From contig JALSON010000210.1 of the NCBI GenBank assembly GCA_026986455.1, positions 1-10,582 of the forward strand: DNA of 10,582 bases, written 5' to 3'. The notes below the pieces were generated by a model that was not told where the DNA came from, ran no database searches, and saw only the letters and a program-made list of their open reading frames with translations. Made by a program: the position numbers and the translations under genes. Below are positions 1 to 6,023 of this stretch, piece by piece. How positions within the stretch are numbered: position 1 is the first letter of the stretch; each line of letters opens with the position of its first letter. This stretch comes from Thermococcaceae archaeon. Its GTDB lineage: Archaea; Methanobacteriota_B; Thermococci; Thermococcales; Thermococcaceae.

Positions 1-1198
1 GCCTTCCAGTCAGAAGCTCGTAGAGAACCGCCCCTATCTGCCAGACATCGGTCCTCTCATCTGTTCCGCCAAAGCGGGAGCTTATCTGTTCCGGAGCGGC
101 GTAGAGCGGCGTGAAGCTCACAGCCTGGGTCGTCCTGCTCTCCTTGAGCAGCTTGCTGAGCCCCCAGTCGCTCACCTTGGCCCTCCCGCCCTTGAGCAGG
201 ATGTTGCTCGGCTTGAGGTCGCGGTGGACTATCCCCTTTGAGTGGGCGTACTTGATGCCCTCCGCAACGTCGAAGATTATTCTCGCCGCCTTTTCGGGGC
301 TGAGGGGCTTGTCGACCCTTGCCAGACTCGTCTCGCAGTACTCCATCTCAAGGTACGGAACCGGGAAGATGTTGTAGTCATAGAGCTCGACTATGTTCGG
401 GTGGCTGAGGAGCGACCAGTTCCTTACCTCCCTGAGGAATGTCTTGCCCCCCTCTTCAGTCAGGCTGATTGGGACTTTTAGGGCAACGACGCTCCCGTCG
501 TGCTTTTCCGCACGGTAGACCCTTGCAAAGCCGCCCTCACCGATGGGCTCGACCTTCCGGTATCTGGCAAAGAGTTCTTCAAGCGGCGTGCGGGGAGAGG
601 TGGAAGCCGGGCTCTCAGCCGGAACAGGAACACCCTTCGCCCTATCCTCCACTCTTTCGAGAACCTCGGCTTTTACCTTAACCTTCGCACTCACCGCCCC
701 TGAGCGGACGGCTACCCTGGCGCTTACCTTTCCGGGGCTCCTGGGGACTGCCCTCAGCGTCTGCGAGACGTACTCCCCGGGCCTGACAGCCCTGAAGTAG
801 GCCCTCGTTGAGCTGAGCTCGAAGTACCTCGCCAGGTCGCCCAGGTCGACCTCAACGTTTATCGTCCCCCGTAGGAGATTCCTGAAGCCCACGGTAACCG
901 GAACTTCCTCCCCCACGTGAAGCTTCGGCGGAATATCAACTATGAGGGACTTCCGGAGGAGCTCCTTCATGTCCTCCCTCGGGACAGGAGGTTTAGGATA
1001 GCGGTACTTGTATCTTCTCTTTGACTTGGAAACGTCCTTAAGCAGGTGTTTTATCAGGTGTCCAAACCACATGACCATCACGATGAATATTATGAAGCTC
1101 GCCGCCCTTCCAAATATGAGCGAGATGAAAAGGATGACTATGAAAAGCTTAACAGCACCCTCCACCAGATCATCATCGAATATATGCCCCATGTGCAT
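1..1198 (-). CDS. Membrane-anchored Hanks-type Ser/Thr protein kinase (3' end outside the window)
   Basis: An open frame of 399 codons runs off the left edge. It predicts a eukaryotic-type protein kinase that phosphorylates Ser/Thr on unknown targets. Residues 12-50 are strongly hydrophobic with a break at GRA (30-32), consistent with a membrane hairpin that leaves both flanks in the cytoplasm. Residues about 85-180 are beta-rich and look like an Ig/CARDB-type domain, followed by a Pro/Ser linker. The kinase domain starts near 210: glycine loop GEGGFARVY (220-228), ATP-anchoring Lys241, probable helix-C Glu257, catalytic HRDLKPSN (325-332), DWG in place of DFG (344-346), and APE (368-370). 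All catalytic residues seen are present, so it should be active. The ATG at 1198 follows GGAGGG at 6 nt; a second ATG at 1192 is possible. The window ends around subdomain IX (TDVWQIGAVLYELLTG), so the rest of the C lobe is missing only because of the cut. Confidence 0.93.
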   Translation of the reverse strand, partial: MHMGHIFDDDLVEGAVKLFIVILFISLIFGRAASFIIFIVMVMWFGHLIKHLLKDVSKSKRRYKYRYPKPPVPREDMKELLRKSLIVDIPPKLHVGEEVPVTVGFRNLLRGTINVEVDLGDLARYFELSSTRAYFRAVRPGEYVSQTLRAVPRSPGKVSARVAVRSGAVSAKVKVKAEVLERVEDRAKGVPVPAESPASTSPRTPLEELFARYRKVEPIGEGGFARVYRAEKHDGSVVALKVPISLTEEGGKTFLREVRNWSLLSHPNIVELYDYNIFPVPYLEMEYCETSLARVDKPLSPEKAARIIFDVAEGIKYAHSKGIVHRDLKPSNILLKGGRAKVSDWGLSKLLKESRTTQAVSFTPLYAAPEQISSRFGGTDERTDVWQIGAVLYELLTGR

Positions 1199-1360
1199 TT
1201 CAATCCCTCCACCTCTTCCGGCTTTAATTTTAACATCTGATGTGCCTGTTAATGTTTTCGGTGCAATTCTGCAGATTTTCCGGGTTCAGCATTTCCACTA
1301 TGCAAAGCTGAACTCCGTGATGTTTGACCGACCGCAAACCCTGTATTAACTGGGACTGGG

Positions 1361-1374
1361 GCTATATAACGTTT
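1361..1374 (-). promoter_or_regulatory. Putative BRE/TATA promoter upstream of the kinase gene
   Basis: On the minus strand the sequence reads TGAAACGTTATATAGC, which fits an archaeal BRE plus TATA box. Transcription would begin near 1338 and leave a leader of about 140 nt before the kinase ATG, unusually long for Thermococcales. The same 13-nt core recurs at 10172-10184, where the distance to its gene is normal. Of the 214 bases between the DUF302 stop and the kinase start, I see only this element and the T-rich tract beside it. A 20-codon ORF in the leader (ATG GAA-preceded, ending before 1240) is not convincing. Confidence 0.45.
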
Positions 1375-1386
1375 CAGGCGGATAAC

Positions 1387-1410
1387 AAAAACTTCAAGAA
1401 AAGAAAAGGA
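1387..1410 (-). terminator. T-rich tract downstream of the DUF302 gene
   Basis: Immediately after the DUF302 stop the minus strand carries CCTTTTCTTTTCTTGAAGTTTTTG. Runs of T after a stop are typical intrinsic terminators in Thermococcales, with no hairpin needed. It separates the DUF302 gene from the kinase promoter. Confidence 0.45.
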
Positions 1411-1412
1411 GC

Positions 1413-1910
1413 TCAAACCCTGTCAACGACACCCTTAAGTATCTCTTCAACCTTCGCCGCGACCTCAAGCAGCTCGTCGTTCCCGGTTATGCTCATGGCC
1501 TTCGTCGGGAGCAGCAGGCTCACGTAGGTCTTCCCTTCCTTCACGTACACCACGAGGTTGCACGGCAGGAATGTGCCGCTGTCCATGTCTATACCAATGA
1601 GCTCGCTTGAGAACTTCGGGTTGCAGGCGCCGAGGATGACGTAGGGCTCCATATCAAGGTCGAGCTTCTCCTTGAAGAGCTCATCCACCTTTATCTCGCT
1701 GAGAACCCCGAAGCCTTCCTTCTTGAGCTCCTCCTTGACCCGCTTAACGGTCTCGTCAAATCCGAGCTCGACCTCCCGCACGTATGCATACTCCTCATTC
1801 TCCATGGCATGGCCTCTGTGCATGCCCTTTCCGTGGCCTTTGCAGCCACCTTTCATCCCGTGGCGGCCCTTCATACCGCCTTTTCCCATTTCATTCATTT
1901 CACCTTTCAT
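1413..1910 (-). CDS. DUF302-family protein with a Met/His/Gly-rich N-terminal tail
   Basis: This 165-residue protein has a DUF302 domain at about 40-165. It shows the family's C-N-P motif (Cys96-Asn97-Pro98, after VILGA) and a second conserved Pro-Cys (LPC, Cys117). DUF302 proteins have no firmly established biochemical activity. The first 36 residues are an unusual low-complexity tail of MKG/GHG-type units with seven Met, four His (17, 26, 31, 34) and one Cys (23), resembling soft-metal-binding tails. No signal peptide is visible, so it is probably cytosolic. The ATG at 1910 is supported by GGTGAT at 5 nt. Met36 could serve as an internal start and would remove the tail, but the ribosome site favours the long form. 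It follows the HgcA-HgcB fusion gene after 132 nt and appears to have its own promoter. Metal binding is inferred from composition and neighbours only. Confidence 0.92.
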   Translation of the reverse strand: MKGEMNEMGKGGMKGRHGMKGGCKGHGKGMHRGHAMENEEYAYVREVELGFDETVKRVKEELKKEGFGVLSEIKVDELFKEKLDLDMEPYVILGACNPKFSSELIGIDMDSGTFLPCNLVVYVKEGKTYVSLLLPTKAMSITGNDELLEVAAKVEEILKGVVDRV

Positions 1911-1950
1911 TTCAAATCACCTTTTTTCTTTAGTCAATATTTACTATACT

Positions 1951-1970
1951 GCAAGGCTTAATAAGGTTGC
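1951..1970 (-). promoter_or_regulatory. Putative TATA box and small dyad upstream of the DUF302 gene
   Basis: The minus strand reads CCTTATTAAG at 1957-1966, about 25 nt above a start point near 1935 and about 50 nt above the ATG. The element is a near-palindrome (CTTA-A-TAAG) flanked by GCAA and TTGC, offset by one base. It could therefore be a TATA box overlapping an operator. The call is weak: the box is not a canonical TTTATATA. Confidence 0.3.
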
Positions 1971-2042
1971 TCTTGACAGAGAGGAAAATGAAAAGCGGTT
2001 AATTTTTTAACATGAAGAAGTCAGAAGTAGCCAGTCTCATGC

Positions 2043-3185
2043 TCACACCCTCACAAGCCTCCTTCCCATGAGGTTCAGCTTGAACTTCCTAATCGTCTCC
2101 GGAGGGATTATCCTCCCATCGGGGCTCTCAAAGAAGAGGGCATCAAAGGGACACTGGACGATGCACGCACCGCACTGAACGCATTTCCCCGCGCGGGGCA
2201 TCCGGGCGATTCCATCAATCTCATAGCAGTTTCTCGGGCACACCTGCACGCATACCCCGCAGCCCGTGCATTTTTCCTCATCCAGAACCACCCTTAAGAG
2301 GCGCTCCTCATGGAGGCCGCTCTTGTAAACAGGGGTGCTGCCCATTAAATCGATGCTCACGAGAAGGACCATGACGAAGGACACGAAACCCCAGCGGAGG
2401 AGGAAGTCAAAGCTCAAATTTCCCGTGAAGAGGCCATACATCACAAGGAGAAGGAGGAAAGAAACCTCCATTAGTAGGGGCACCCTGCTGAAGTCGAAGA
2501 TAACGGTGTATCTGCTCAATCTGGATTTTTTCTTCCCACGGGCCAGCAATCCGGAATACACGGGAAATGAGATGAAGATCAAAAAGGGTAACAGCCAGCT
2601 GAGAATGAAAAGGGGGAGCACAGCACTGCGCCAGAGGAAGAACGCAAGGAGAGCGACGATTATGGAAAAGGGAAACGCCCACATAACCGCCATCTCAACC
2701 CGCTGCACCGCCGGAAACTCAACCTCCCGCATTTTCGGGGACTTTTTATAGCCATTTTCAACGAATTTGGGAATATCTTTTGCATAAACGGGGCCCCATA
2801 TCACGCTCCACCCCGTCCTCTCCCCTATTACTTTCGCCTCGATGCCCGCCGCGGCAAGCTGGGGGAGCACCACGCGCCTGTGGTCCACGAGCCTTTCAAT
2901 TCCGCTCGTCTTTAACGCCGAAATGACGTCATGGTTTGTGAAATGCCCGCCGGCCGCGGAGCACCACACGTTTATGCCCCTGCTGTTGGCGATGAGGAGG
3001 TAGCAGTCAATACCGCTCTTTTCAAGAACCCTCTTCACGCGCTCAACCGTTACGCAGTAGTTGCCCGTGAGGAAAACGGGCGAATTCCTGCCGGGGTTGC
3101 CTATCCTGACGAGCCCCGTTTTGCAGGGGAGGGGAAAACCCCTCAAAAGCGTTCCCACAATGTTGATGAGCATATAGCGGAGCAT
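2043..3185 (-). CDS. hgcAB: HgcA-HgcB fusion: membrane corrinoid protein joined to a 2x[4Fe-4S] ferredoxin
   Basis: Numbering is from the ATG at 3185 (380 residues). Residues 20-160 match the corrinoid-binding domain of HgcA: GNPGRNSPVFLTGNY, then GINVWC with Cys75 at the position of the HgcA cap-helix cysteine that binds cobalt, then HRRVVLPQLAAAGIEA, GWSVIWGPVYAKDIPKF and a KSPKMREVEFP block. Four to five membrane segments follow (about 164-184, 189-212, 234-253, 261-280), as in HgcA. Residues 300-350 form an HgcB-like ferredoxin with Cys306/309/312/316 and Cys335/338/341/345. HgcA methylates Hg(II) from methylcobalamin, and HgcB is its reductant. Differences from canonical forms: NVWC is followed by SAAGGH instead of A-[A/G]-G-K, and the HgcB C-terminal cysteine pair is absent. 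From memory, fused forms are known from a few Thermococcales, and mercury methylation by them has not been shown. The start 4 nt after the methyltransferase stop implies coupling. An in-frame TTG at 3212 is less likely. Confidence 0.9.
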   Translation of the reverse strand: MLRYMLINIVGTLLRGFPLPCKTGLVRIGNPGRNSPVFLTGNYCVTVERVKRVLEKSGIDCYLLIANSRGINVWCSAAGGHFTNHDVISALKTSGIERLVDHRRVVLPQLAAAGIEAKVIGERTGWSVIWGPVYAKDIPKFVENGYKKSPKMREVEFPAVQRVEMAVMWAFPFSIIVALLAFFLWRSAVLPLFILSWLLPFLIFISFPVYSGLLARGKKKSRLSRYTVIFDFSRVPLLMEVSFLLLLVMYGLFTGNLSFDFLLRWGFVSFVMVLLVSIDLMGSTPVYKSGLHEERLLRVVLDEEKCTGCGVCVQVCPRNCYEIDGIARMPRAGKCVQCGACIVQCPFDALFFESPDGRIIPPETIRKFKLNLMGRRLVRV

Positions 3186-3189
3186 ATCC

Positions 3190-3849
3190 TCATCCCCCGG
3201 GCTTCCTCGCAACTATCTCCACAAAGTCCTCCATCCGGCTCAGCCTCATGGACTCCATGATAAAGCCTGCCCCCTCCACCTTCTCGGGAAGATTCTTTAT
3301 CGCCCTCGTCGTGGTCTGAGTGAGGAGGTAGGCGATTAAAAGGAGCGGAAGCCTGATTAGGAGTGTTATAACCCTCTTCAACGGATTGCGGGGCACGACC
3401 TCATCCGCAATCAACAGGAGGCCTCCGGGTTTCAGTATTCTCATTATCTCCCTCAGGGCATAGCATAATTCGTCCTCGCTCAGCTCGGAGAAGCAGAGAC
3501 CCGCCATCACGGCATCATAGCTCTCCGCGGCCTCGGTGTCAAGCTCCGCAACACCCATCTCACAGAGCTCAACCCTATGCGTGAGTGCCACCTCCTCTAT
3601 CTTTTTCCCCGCAATTTCAAGCATCCGCGGGTTGATGTCGATGGCCTTGACCCGTGCGCCCCGCATAGCGGCACGTATCGTTAGCGCTCCCGTCCCGCAA
3701 CCTATGTCAAGAACCCTCTGCCCCGGCTTTATGCGGGATGCAAGTCTCTCATAGACCCCCTCGAGCCTTCCCAGAGTGAGTATTCTAACCCCCCTGTCGT
3801 ATCTGTCGGGGGAGGACTCAAGTATCCTCATGAGGACATACGATGGCAT
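3190..3849 (-). CDS. Class I SAM-dependent methyltransferase coupled to the HgcA-HgcB fusion gene
   Basis: This 219-residue Rossmann-fold methyltransferase transfers a methyl group from S-adenosylmethionine to an unknown acceptor. Motif I is VLDIGCGTG (46-54), the acidic end of strand 2 is in AIDINP (Asp71), and a LKPGG post-motif lies at 139-143. A hydrophobic stretch at about 160-176 (ITLLIRLPLLLIAYLL) is not usual in soluble UbiE-type enzymes and suggests membrane contact or a lipid-like substrate. The frame is open further upstream to 3975, but that part overlaps the end of another coding frame. The ATG at 3849 has GGGAG at 5 nt and starts at the natural N-terminus of the domain, so I chose it. 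The stop precedes the fusion gene's ATG by 4 nt, so the two are surely cotranscribed. A role in supplying or using a methyl group with the corrinoid protein is inferred from position. The cysteine arrangement does not look like arsenite methyltransferase. Confidence 0.88.
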   Translation of the reverse strand: MPSYVLMRILESSPDRYDRGVRILTLGRLEGVYERLASRIKPGQRVLDIGCGTGALTIRAAMRGARVKAIDINPRMLEIAGKKIEEVALTHRVELCEMGVAELDTEAAESYDAVMAGLCFSELSEDELCYALREIMRILKPGGLLLIADEVVPRNPLKRVITLLIRLPLLLIAYLLTQTTTRAIKNLPEKVEGAGFIMESMRLSRMEDFVEIVARKPGG

Positions 3850-3886
3850 CCGAACTCCCTGTATGAAAATCCGCTCATCCTGTATT

Positions 3887-4045
3887 TTAAACTTCCTCCG
3901 GCTTTTTTGGAAGCCCAAGATACCTCGGGGTTCTCTCCTTATACCTCCTGTACTCCTCCCCAAACACGCGCTCAAGGATGCAAATTCTTGCGATGGACAC
4001 CATGGCAGAAGCGTGAGAGATGGATGTCCGGTATAATTCTAGGAG
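3887..4045 (-). pseudogene. 3' remnant of an isoprenylcysteine carboxyl methyltransferase (ICMT/PEMT)-like gene
   Basis: The minus-strand frame ends in about 40 residues with the C-terminal signature of ICMT/PEMT-like membrane methyltransferases: a short hydrophobic helix, then ILERVFGEEYRRYKERTPRYLG. In that family the helix carries E-E/E-R, followed by FGeeYxxYxxRtPRfiP. Complete members have four to five membrane helices and about 150-200 residues. Here everything upstream is gone, and by about 4063 the frame becomes a shadow of the next gene. The longest ATG with in-family sequence (4003) gives only 38 residues. The simplest reading is truncation of an intact gene by the AT-rich block to its right. 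Survival as a small peptide gene cannot be excluded. The remnant ends 37 nt before the methyltransferase ATG. Confidence 0.6.
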
Positions 4046-4062
4046 CATTAAAAACCAAAAGC

Positions 4063-4875
4063 TCACTTCATCCTCGCCTTCCGGTACACTATCACGAATA
4101 TTAAAATAATTCCAATGAGAAGAATCCCACCGGGATATGAATTTAAAAACTCTCCCTGACACGTCGGCAGTTTGCTCCCGAGTGCCCTCGTGAAGTTCAG
4201 CATATGAAGAGAGTTTCCATCGTAGTAGAGCACCGTAACATTTTCCCAGCCAAAGGGAACAAAGGAATTCTCTGGACGAAGAAAAAGCAGAACACCACCG
4301 TGCAGAAATACGGAACGGAGGGTTACGTTATCAGGAATGTTTATGCTCAGGTTGCTTGGAATTTTAATGACATAGGAAACACTTCCGTTCGATGTGTAGA
4401 TTTTGGAGTCATTAATTCGGGCAGGATAATCCTCACTGGATATCAAATATTTCCTAGAACGCATCGAACGTGTTACCCCGAGGGGAAGCATCAACACTCT
4501 CCTTATGCACAGCTTTTTAGGATTGATAGCCCTTCCATCGCTGATGTACCATAAATTGTCATGGAGGACATAACGAAGCTCTTCTAATCCGGTGGTACTT
4601 CCGAGGTAGTAGAGCATTCCGTCCTTGAAGTAGAAGTAGTACTCCCCGACCATGCTTGGAGTGGGTATCCCCTGCATCCCTGGCCCGAGGGCATCCCATG
4701 AGAGCATTATTATCGCGTCATCCTCCCCGGCTTTGATAAAGGGGTAAAATGTGCAGTATTCTGTGGGGGCAAGAACTGGATTGGGGCCGCAGAGGGCTTC
4801 GGTGGCGTATGTAGGTGTAACAGAGAGGAATAATAAAAAAAGAAGTACAAACCCTAAAGCTGCTTTTTTATACAT
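4063..4875 (-). CDS. Cell-surface protein: signal peptide, glycosylation-rich ectodomain, C-terminal membrane anchor
   Basis: I do not recognise a family. From the ATG at 4875 the protein has 270 residues. It begins MYKK followed by a hydrophobic core (about 5-20) and a likely cleavage site after TYA (24), and ends in a single membrane helix (about 249-264) with a positive tail RKARMK. This is a type I topology with the bulk outside the cell. The ectodomain has six N-x-S/T sequons (NDS, NGS, NLS, NVT twice, NFT) and four cysteines that could form two disulfides. The start overlaps the upstream gene's stop by 8 nt (ATGTATAA), with GGGGG just upstream, so the two genes are translationally coupled and probably act together at the surface. 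A longer in-frame start at 4929 would bury the signal peptide and is rejected. AT content is higher than in the flanking metal genes. Confidence 0.82.
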   Translation of the reverse strand: MYKKAALGFVLLFLLFLSVTPTYATEALCGPNPVLAPTEYCTFYPFIKAGEDDAIIMLSWDALGPGMQGIPTPSMVGEYYFYFKDGMLYYLGSTTGLEELRYVLHDNLWYISDGRAINPKKLCIRRVLMLPLGVTRSMRSRKYLISSEDYPARINDSKIYTSNGSVSYVIKIPSNLSINIPDNVTLRSVFLHGGVLLFLRPENSFVPFGWENVTVLYYDGNSLHMLNFTRALGSKLPTCQGEFLNSYPGGILLIGIILIFVIVYRKARMK

Positions 4876-5767
4876 ACGGAACCCCCAAATTGCCTCTACA
4901 ATATGAATCAACATGTCTAACAACATCAAAGGTTACCCCAAAGTAATAAGCCCTTTGGAAATACCTCCTGCCGATAGTGTTGATCTGGGCCTGTATATAG
5001 TTACCCGCCAATCTCATACAATTTTCCGAGTCGTTACATGTTTTGCAGTTTCCTCCGCCCCCAATGATACATTCGTCAGCTTCCATCTCCATGAACACAT
5101 TCCAGCAATTGTACTTAAGTTTTAATCCCTCAAGATTGAGCGTCCATCCATCTATATCATTTATTCGTCCCATGTAATAATTTGGCTGGGCAAAAACATA
5201 ATCAAAATATTCACATGCCCCCGGGTAGTTGGGAGACTTATACCACCATGGAAATATATTTGTCCCCTCGATGTTCATCGTAGGTGTACTGGGCATCCAG
5301 ATGAATTCAAATCCCGCTTGATGTATTTTTTGAGACATTGCCTCGATTAGTTCGTGAGATATCCCTTTCTCTATGTTTAATTGATCCTGTTTGAACATCC
5401 AAGCATTTTCAAGGCTCCAATAGAATCCTCGTAAATTGGGATCCGAGGAATGTGTAAATATAAACGTGTCAATCCATTTCTCCCAGTAGGATCTTTCAAA
5501 GTTTCCGGTTATATTACCGCGCGGAGTTTTTGACGGTGTAAAAAAAGGTACCGTAACATAGTATGGCATATCCATATGGACACTTAAGTACTCGGAGAGA
5601 TTGTATGCATCAGTTTCGGCATCTCCAGTATACTGGATGTGAGCTGGCTGTCCAAGCACCACGGCATAATCAAAACCAAGCTCCCTAAACTGTTCCAGAC
5701 TCCCACTCATCCTCGATTCATAACCCGAGCCGTTCCATCTAACCCACCATAGTCCAAAGTTTGCCAT
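4868..5767 (-). CDS. DUF4855-like TIM-barrel (glycosidase-like) protein
   Basis: From the ATG at 5767 the protein has 299 residues. It resembles DUF4855, a glycoside-hydrolase-like barrel family of unknown activity. Visible family-like blocks are LRGFYWSLEN (112-121), FEFIWMPS at the end of a strand (153-160), FDYVFAQPNYYMGR (188-201) and WNVFMEMEADE (222-232). The acidic residues at strand ends, Glu120, Glu227 and Glu229, are candidate catalytic residues by analogy with retaining glycosidases. This is inference. Five Cys lie between 221 and 290, including a CxxC pair (241/244). No signal peptide is seen, although the partner gene encodes a secreted anchored protein. The start is uncertain: GGTGAT lies only 4 nt from this ATG, and GTG codons at 5779 and 5776 sit about where transcription should begin, which would allow a leaderless start. 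Confidence 0.78.
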   Translation of the reverse strand: MANFGLWWVRWNGSGYESRMSGSLEQFRELGFDYAVVLGQPAHIQYTGDAETDAYNLSEYLSVHMDMPYYVTVPFFTPSKTPRGNITGNFERSYWEKWIDTFIFTHSSDPNLRGFYWSLENAWMFKQDQLNIEKGISHELIEAMSQKIHQAGFEFIWMPSTPTMNIEGTNIFPWWYKSPNYPGACEYFDYVFAQPNYYMGRINDIDGWTLNLEGLKLKYNCWNVFMEMEADECIIGGGGNCKTCNDSENCMRLAGNYIQAQINTIGRRYFQRAYYFGVTFDVVRHVDSYCRGNLGVPYV

Positions 5768-5798
5768 TGGAATCACCACTATTTAATACTTTTAACAG

Positions 5799-5808
5799 TA
5801 TAAAAATA
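5799..5808 (-). promoter_or_regulatory. Putative TATA box for the DUF4855 / surface-protein operon
   Basis: The minus strand reads ATTTTTATA, about 25 nt above positions 5776-5779, which are GTG codons of the downstream frame. The mRNA may therefore have almost no leader. Confidence 0.5.
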
Positions 5809-5825
5809 TTTTTGTACAAAAATAT
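5806..5825. promoter_or_regulatory. Perfect 20-bp palindrome at the promoter (candidate operator)
   Basis: ATATTTTTGTACAAAAATAT is identical to its reverse complement. It abuts and slightly overlaps the upstream edge of the TATA box, where the BRE and TFB would bind, a placement expected of a repressor or of an activator assisting TFB. The intergenic stretch from 5768 to 6023 also holds a shorter palindrome CAAGTTACTTG (5868-5878) and a 5-bp-stem dyad (5927-5940). I see no gene in it. Confidence 0.45.
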
Positions 5826-6002
5826 GGCAAAAATTTAATGAAATTGATTAAGAATACCTCAGTAGAACAAGTTACTTGAGATACGCTGGTTCCCATCGAA
5901 TATTGAGAGGGTTTTTGAGGGAATTTACTCTTAGGAGAGTGCCCACATAGGGACATTCAAGCAAACAACATGCACAACTCAAAATGGGAACTGGGGTTTG
6001 GG

Positions 6003-6020
6003 CTCAAAAATAGAAAAATG
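6003..6020 (-). terminator. T-rich tract after the metal ATPase
   Basis: Within about 20 nt of the ATPase stop the minus strand reads CATTTTTCTATTTTTGAG. Two T5 runs directly after a stop codon are consistent with archaeal intrinsic termination of the ArsR-ATPase operon. Confidence 0.45.
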
Positions 6021-6023
6021 TAT

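Larger units (their letters stand above)
4055..5960. other. AT-rich block, probably acquired
   Basis: The two genes here and their upstream region are visibly richer in A and T than the flanking ATPase and methyltransferase/HgcAB genes, with different codon choice (for example many AAA, ATA and TTT codons). The right flank coincides with a terminator-like T tract after the ATPase. The left flank coincides with the truncated ICMT-like gene. I found no integrase, IS ends, tRNA target or direct repeats at the edges, so the mechanism and exact limits are unknown. Confidence 0.45.

Noticed and set aside
1240..1302. 20-codon ORF in the kinase leader
   Set aside because: It has no convincing ribosome site and no codon bias; it is recorded only as a possibility in the leader.
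3186..3212. TTG start for the HgcA-HgcB fusion at 3212
   Set aside because: It overlaps the methyltransferase end and adds nine residues without HgcA likeness; the ATG at 3185 gives tight coupling.
3190..3849. Arsenite methyltransferase (ArsM), because of the metal neighbourhood
   Set aside because: The cysteines seen do not follow the ArsM pattern; one lies inside motif I and the others are scattered.
4046..4162. Extension of the ICMT-like remnant up to an ATG at 4162
   Set aside because: Above about 4063 this frame overlaps the surface-protein gene in another frame and loses any family resemblance, so only the 3' part is credible.
5868..5940. Short dyads that might be CRISPR repeats or att sites
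   Set aside because: Each occurs once, without spacers, direct copies or an integrase nearby.
5801..5963. Minus-strand ORF of about 50 codons upstream of the DUF4855-like gene
   Set aside because: It runs through the palindrome and TATA box, has no ribosome site and no recognisable sequence.
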